Origin: CAZUCE01 sp964619265
GTDB taxonomy: Bacteria; Planctomycetota; UBA1135; GCA-002686595
NCBI GenBank assembly: GCA_964619265.1
Contig: CAZUCE010000027.1
Span: forward strand, 1-55,300
Length of the DNA stretch: 55,300 bases
Direction of reading: 5' to 3'
Position 1 is the stretch's first letter. Every line of letters begins with the position of its first letter. Positions 52,643 to 55,300 of the stretch are shown here, piece after piece. Below the pieces are notes generated by a model that was not told the origin of the DNA, ran no database searches, and saw only the letters and a program-made list of their open reading frames with translations. Position numbers and translations under genes: made by a program.

Positions 52643-54160
52643 CTACCGCAGGGGCATCACACCCCAGGTGATGTAGATATCCTGGTCGCTGCGGTCGAGC
52701 AATTCGACCTTGCGTAGACGCTCGCGTCCCTCGTCCCAGTACCACATCAGCACGCGCTTGTTGTCGTCGTCGGCAACGAACAACTCGTCGGAGCCGTCGC
52801 CGTCGATGTCGAGCAGCACGCTGGAGTGCTCGAACCCGCCGGATTGCAGCGCGGAAACTTCGGACTGCTGCCCCCACTCGCCGCCGGACTGGAAGATGCG
52901 GAAGATGCCGGCGCTGCGGGTGGAGGCCAGGATTTCGAGCTGACCGTCGCCTTCGATGTCGCCAAGATTCAAGAAGCGGCACATATCGCTGGGCAGCGCA
53001 GTCACAACGCGGCCCTCGGATTCGGCGCCCGTGAAGTCGTAGCGCTTGATCTGGGTGCTCGCGCCGCTCGGGCCTTGCCCACCGAGGCCTGCCAAGCCTT
53101 CGCCTTCCATCGCGGAGTACAGCTCGAGCTGGCCGTCTTGCTCGATGTCTGCGAGCAAAATCTCCTTGGCGTGGGTGGTCTCGCTGTTCTCAACGTTGCG
53201 GATGACCCACTCGCCGCCTTCGAAATCGATGCGTTCGATCTGCCCGGCCTGGTGACTGCCGTCCATGCTGTTTGGCTCGGACGGCGTGGTGAAGATCTCG
53301 TCCATGCCGTCGCCGTCCACATCGCCCAATTCGATCTCGTGCACGAAGGTGGCATGGTCGCGATTCGCGATCTCGATCGCCTCGAGGCCGTCGGCCTTCT
53401 GCTCCAGCACGAAGACTTTGCCCCGGTCGTGGGTCGCCATGACGAGCTCGTCTTGACCGTCGCCATCCACGTCGCCGACCTCGATGTCGCGGAATCGGTG
53501 TTCCTTGTTGCCGACTTCAGCAGCGAACAGCAGCTCGGAACTCCAGCCATCCGCACCCTCGCGCCAGATCTTGATCATCGGCATGTTGGCGCTGATTGTC
53601 AGGATGCCCGGCTCGCCAAAAGCCGGCTCGAACCAGAACGCTTTGTGGAATACATTGCCGCCAGCCAGTTCGAAAGGCTTCGTCGAGTAGCCCTCACCCT
53701 TGCGGTCCCAGGTCACGTCGTTTTCGGTCAGTCCCTCGATCGGACGCAGCTCCCAGTGATCGCCGACCATCTCGTAGTGCATCGGCCCGCCGGTCGGAAC
53801 GCCGTTCTCGAGTTTGCCGTACACGACGCGCCCGCCGGGGCCGCTGCCGAGCGCGACCTCTTCGGGGAGTTCCTTTTCCTTGATGTAGTCCACCGTCCAC
53901 TGCGCAGGCTTGACCTTCTTCTTCGAGCCACCGGAGGCGACCGGAACGAGCGGGCCGCTGCCGGGGCGCAGGATGGCCAGCTCGCCCGACAGCGGGCGGG
54001 CGCCTTCCCCGAAGGCCGCAAAACTCAGGATCAGGCCTGGATCACTCAACTTGCTGCCGCCGGTGGCCAGGTTGCAGCCGGGCACGGCCAGCAGGAGACC
54101 GAGCGACAGAGCGGACACGGACGCCAGGGAGAAGACGATTTGGGAGGTGCGGAGGGTCAC
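52643..54160 (-). CDS. VCBS/FG-GAP repeat lipoprotein
   Basis: The 505-residue protein starts at GTG 54160 with a lipoprotein signal ending LAVPGC (Cys29). From about residue 210 to 490 it has recurring blade-like repeats with Asp-rich calcium loops such as DVDGDGQDE, DVDGDGMDE, DIEGDGQLE and DIDGDGSDE, the pattern of FG-GAP/VCBS beta-propellers. Residues about 60-200 form a separate domain. Such surface proteins bind ligands or neighbours; their substrate is unknown. It is convergent with the ATP-grasp gene and its start lies 153 bases downstream of the hemF stop in the same direction. Confidence 0.88.
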   Translation of the reverse strand: MTLRTSQIVFSLASVSALSLGLLLAVPGCNLATGGSKLSDPGLILSFAAFGEGARPLSGELAILRPGSGPLVPVASGGSKKKVKPAQWTVDYIKEKELPEEVALGSGPGGRVVYGKLENGVPTGGPMHYEMVGDHWELRPIEGLTENDVTWDRKGEGYSTKPFELAGGNVFHKAFWFEPAFGEPGILTISANMPMIKIWREGADGWSSELLFAAEVGNKEHRFRDIEVGDVDGDGQDELVMATHDRGKVFVLEQKADGLEAIEIANRDHATFVHEIELGDVDGDGMDEIFTTPSEPNSMDGSHQAGQIERIDFEGGEWVIRNVENSETTHAKEILLADIEQDGQLELYSAMEGEGLAGLGGQGPSGASTQIKRYDFTGAESEGRVVTALPSDMCRFLNLGDIEGDGQLEILASTRSAGIFRIFQSGGEWGQQSEVSALQSGGFEHSSVLLDIDGDGSDELFVADDDNKRVLMWYWDEGRERLRKVELLDRSDQDIYITWGVMPLR

Positions 54161-54313
54161 GGGACGGCGGGGAGGTGGTCTGTGGACGAAACGAGGCCCC
54201 GCGGCGCGGAGGCACTCAAAAAGGTACGACGGAGGGCAGTCCGATGCGGGCGCGAGCCAGGGAGGAATCTGCCGGAGCGGCCGGCGCTGGCCGGGGAGCC
54301 GGAATCGGCCCGA

Positions 54314-55231
54314 TCAAACCCAGTCCCGGGGGACCAGGAAGCGCTCGGTGAGCTCGGCCTCGCGGCTGCCGGGCTCGGGGCGGTAGTCGTACTCCCAGGC
54401 GACCAGGGGCGGCATCGAAGCCAGGATCGACTCGATTCGGCCGCCGGACTGGAGGCCGAACAGCGTGCCCCGATCGTAGACCAGGTTGAACTCCACGTAG
54501 CGGCCCCGGCGGTAGAGTTGGAACTCGCGCTCGCGCTCACCAAAGGGCTCGTTCCGGCGCTTTTCGAGAATCGGGACGTAGGCCCCGGTAAAAGCCTCGC
54601 CCACGGCCCGGTGCAGGGCAAAGCTGCGTTCGAAGCCAAGCTCCGAGAAATCGTCGTAGAACAGGCCGCCTACGCCGCGTGGCTCGTTGCGGTGCCGGAT
54701 CCAAAAGTACTCGTCGCAGTTCTTTTTGAAGCGCGGATACAGCGACGAATCCACCGAATCACACGCGTTCTTGGCTACCTGATGCCAGTGCACGCAGTCT
54801 TCTTCGAATCCGTAGAACGGCGTCAAGTCAAAGCCGCCGCCAAACCACCACACGGGCGCTTCGCCTTCCTTCTCGGCGAGGAAGAAGCGCACGTTCGCGT
54901 GGCTGGTCGGCGCGATCGGATTGCGCGGGTGAACGATGAGCGAAACAGAAACCGCCTCGAAGCCGCGGCCTGTCAGCTCGGGTTTGCGAGCTGTCGCGGC
55001 CGGCGGCAGGCTCGAGCCGCGCGTGTGGCTGAAGTGAACCGCGGCCTTCTCGATGACGTCGCCGCCGGCCAGGACCCGGGGGCGCGCGAGACCGCCCCGT
55101 TCGCCAGGGAGCTCCTCGCGCTGGAATTTTCCGCCATCGATGCCCTCCAACTCCGCACAGATGGAATCTTGGAGCTCAAGCAGGTGAGCTCGAACGGGCT
55201 CGATCGAGGGAAGCGTGGTTTCTTGGCTCAT
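54314..55231 (-). CDS. hemF: Oxygen-dependent coproporphyrinogen III oxidase
   Basis: The 305-residue enzyme oxidatively decarboxylates coproporphyrinogen III to protoporphyrinogen IX in heme synthesis, using O2. Family signatures are VSVSLIVHPRNPIAPTSHANVRFF, WWFGGGFDLTPFYGFEED, and RGVGGLFYDDF, followed by YVEFNLVYDRGTLFGLQSGGR near the end. Length is standard for HemF. It indicates that the cell can make heme aerobically. It is read from ATG 55231. The 53 bases before the next possible start show nothing clear. Confidence 0.97.
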   Translation of the reverse strand: MSQETTLPSIEPVRAHLLELQDSICAELEGIDGGKFQREELPGERGGLARPRVLAGGDVIEKAAVHFSHTRGSSLPPAATARKPELTGRGFEAVSVSLIVHPRNPIAPTSHANVRFFLAEKEGEAPVWWFGGGFDLTPFYGFEEDCVHWHQVAKNACDSVDSSLYPRFKKNCDEYFWIRHRNEPRGVGGLFYDDFSELGFERSFALHRAVGEAFTGAYVPILEKRRNEPFGEREREFQLYRRGRYVEFNLVYDRGTLFGLQSGGRIESILASMPPLVAWEYDYRPEPGSREAELTERFLVPRDWV

Positions 55232-55284
55232 AGGGCGCAGAGTCTAGGAAGTGCTGCGGTGAACGGAGCGCTATCCTCCTGTCG

Positions 55285-55300
55285 ATGCCCTCCCTTGACC
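55285..55300 (+). CDS. Possible 5' end of a divergent gene, cut by window edge
   Basis: ATG 55285 opens a frame of five codons before the window ends. It lies divergent to hemF with no clear Shine-Dalgarno. It cannot be identified from so short a fragment. Confidence 0.2.

Overview
The window is one contiguous stretch of GC-rich bacterial chromosome with densely packed genes. I see no rRNA, tRNA, CRISPR array, transposase or phage gene. Many starts are GTG or TTG with weak or no Shine-Dalgarno, and there are secreted lipoproteins, a sulfatase-fold lipoprotein, a VCBS/FG-GAP lipoprotein, an exosortase and large megasynthases. Together these suggest an environmental bacterium with a complex envelope. 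Planctomycetota is my best guess, with Myxococcota or a related high-GC group possible. No marker gene here fixes the taxon.

Region by region. 0-12.2 kb is a housekeeping and catabolic mixture. It holds a minus-strand run (small membrane protein, IDI-like Nudix protein, DUF2891 protein), a sugar-type pair (TIM-barrel isomerase plus MFS symporter), a methyltransferase divergent from a large sulfatase-fold lipoprotein, tyrosyl-tRNA synthetase, PgeF, and a Gfo/Idh/MocA oxidoreductase. Two copies of a long palindromic repeat sit at 1-143 and 10914-11040, each touching the stop codon of a minus-strand gene.

12.3-30.3 kb is an exopolysaccharide and protein-sorting locus. A protein with a C-terminal PEID-CTERM sorting tail is followed at once by an exosortase fused to a CPBP/CAAX-type protease. 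Then come an initiating sugar-phosphate transferase with a degenerate GGDEF-like front end, a secreted glycosidase-like protein, an acyltransferase and a glycosyltransferase. A minus-strand operon of Wzx-like flippase, O-antigen ligase/polymerase-like protein and CNNM/CBS protein follows, then a plus-strand run of six glycosyltransferase genes, including a split Alg14/Alg13-like pair. A coiled-coil lipoprotein (30.3-31.1 kb) follows.

31.5-42.8 kb encodes a two-protein NRPS-PKS assembly line. The first protein carries formyltransferase, half condensation, adenylation interrupted by a luciferase-like monooxygenase, and carrier domains. The second carries KS, AT, KR, DH, ACP and thioesterase domains in that order. 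It would make a small formylated, oxidised aminoacyl-ketide; no phosphopantetheinyl transferase is in the window.

42.9-55.3 kb holds an overlapping run of small protein, membrane protein and ECF sigma factor, then a cysteine-containing secreted protein and a lipoprotein with 11-residue repeats. Next are a heterodimeric ABC exporter with one degenerate ATP site, a deoxyhypusine-synthase-like gene beside an ATP-grasp ligase, a VCBS-repeat lipoprotein and aerobic coproporphyrinogen oxidase (hemF).
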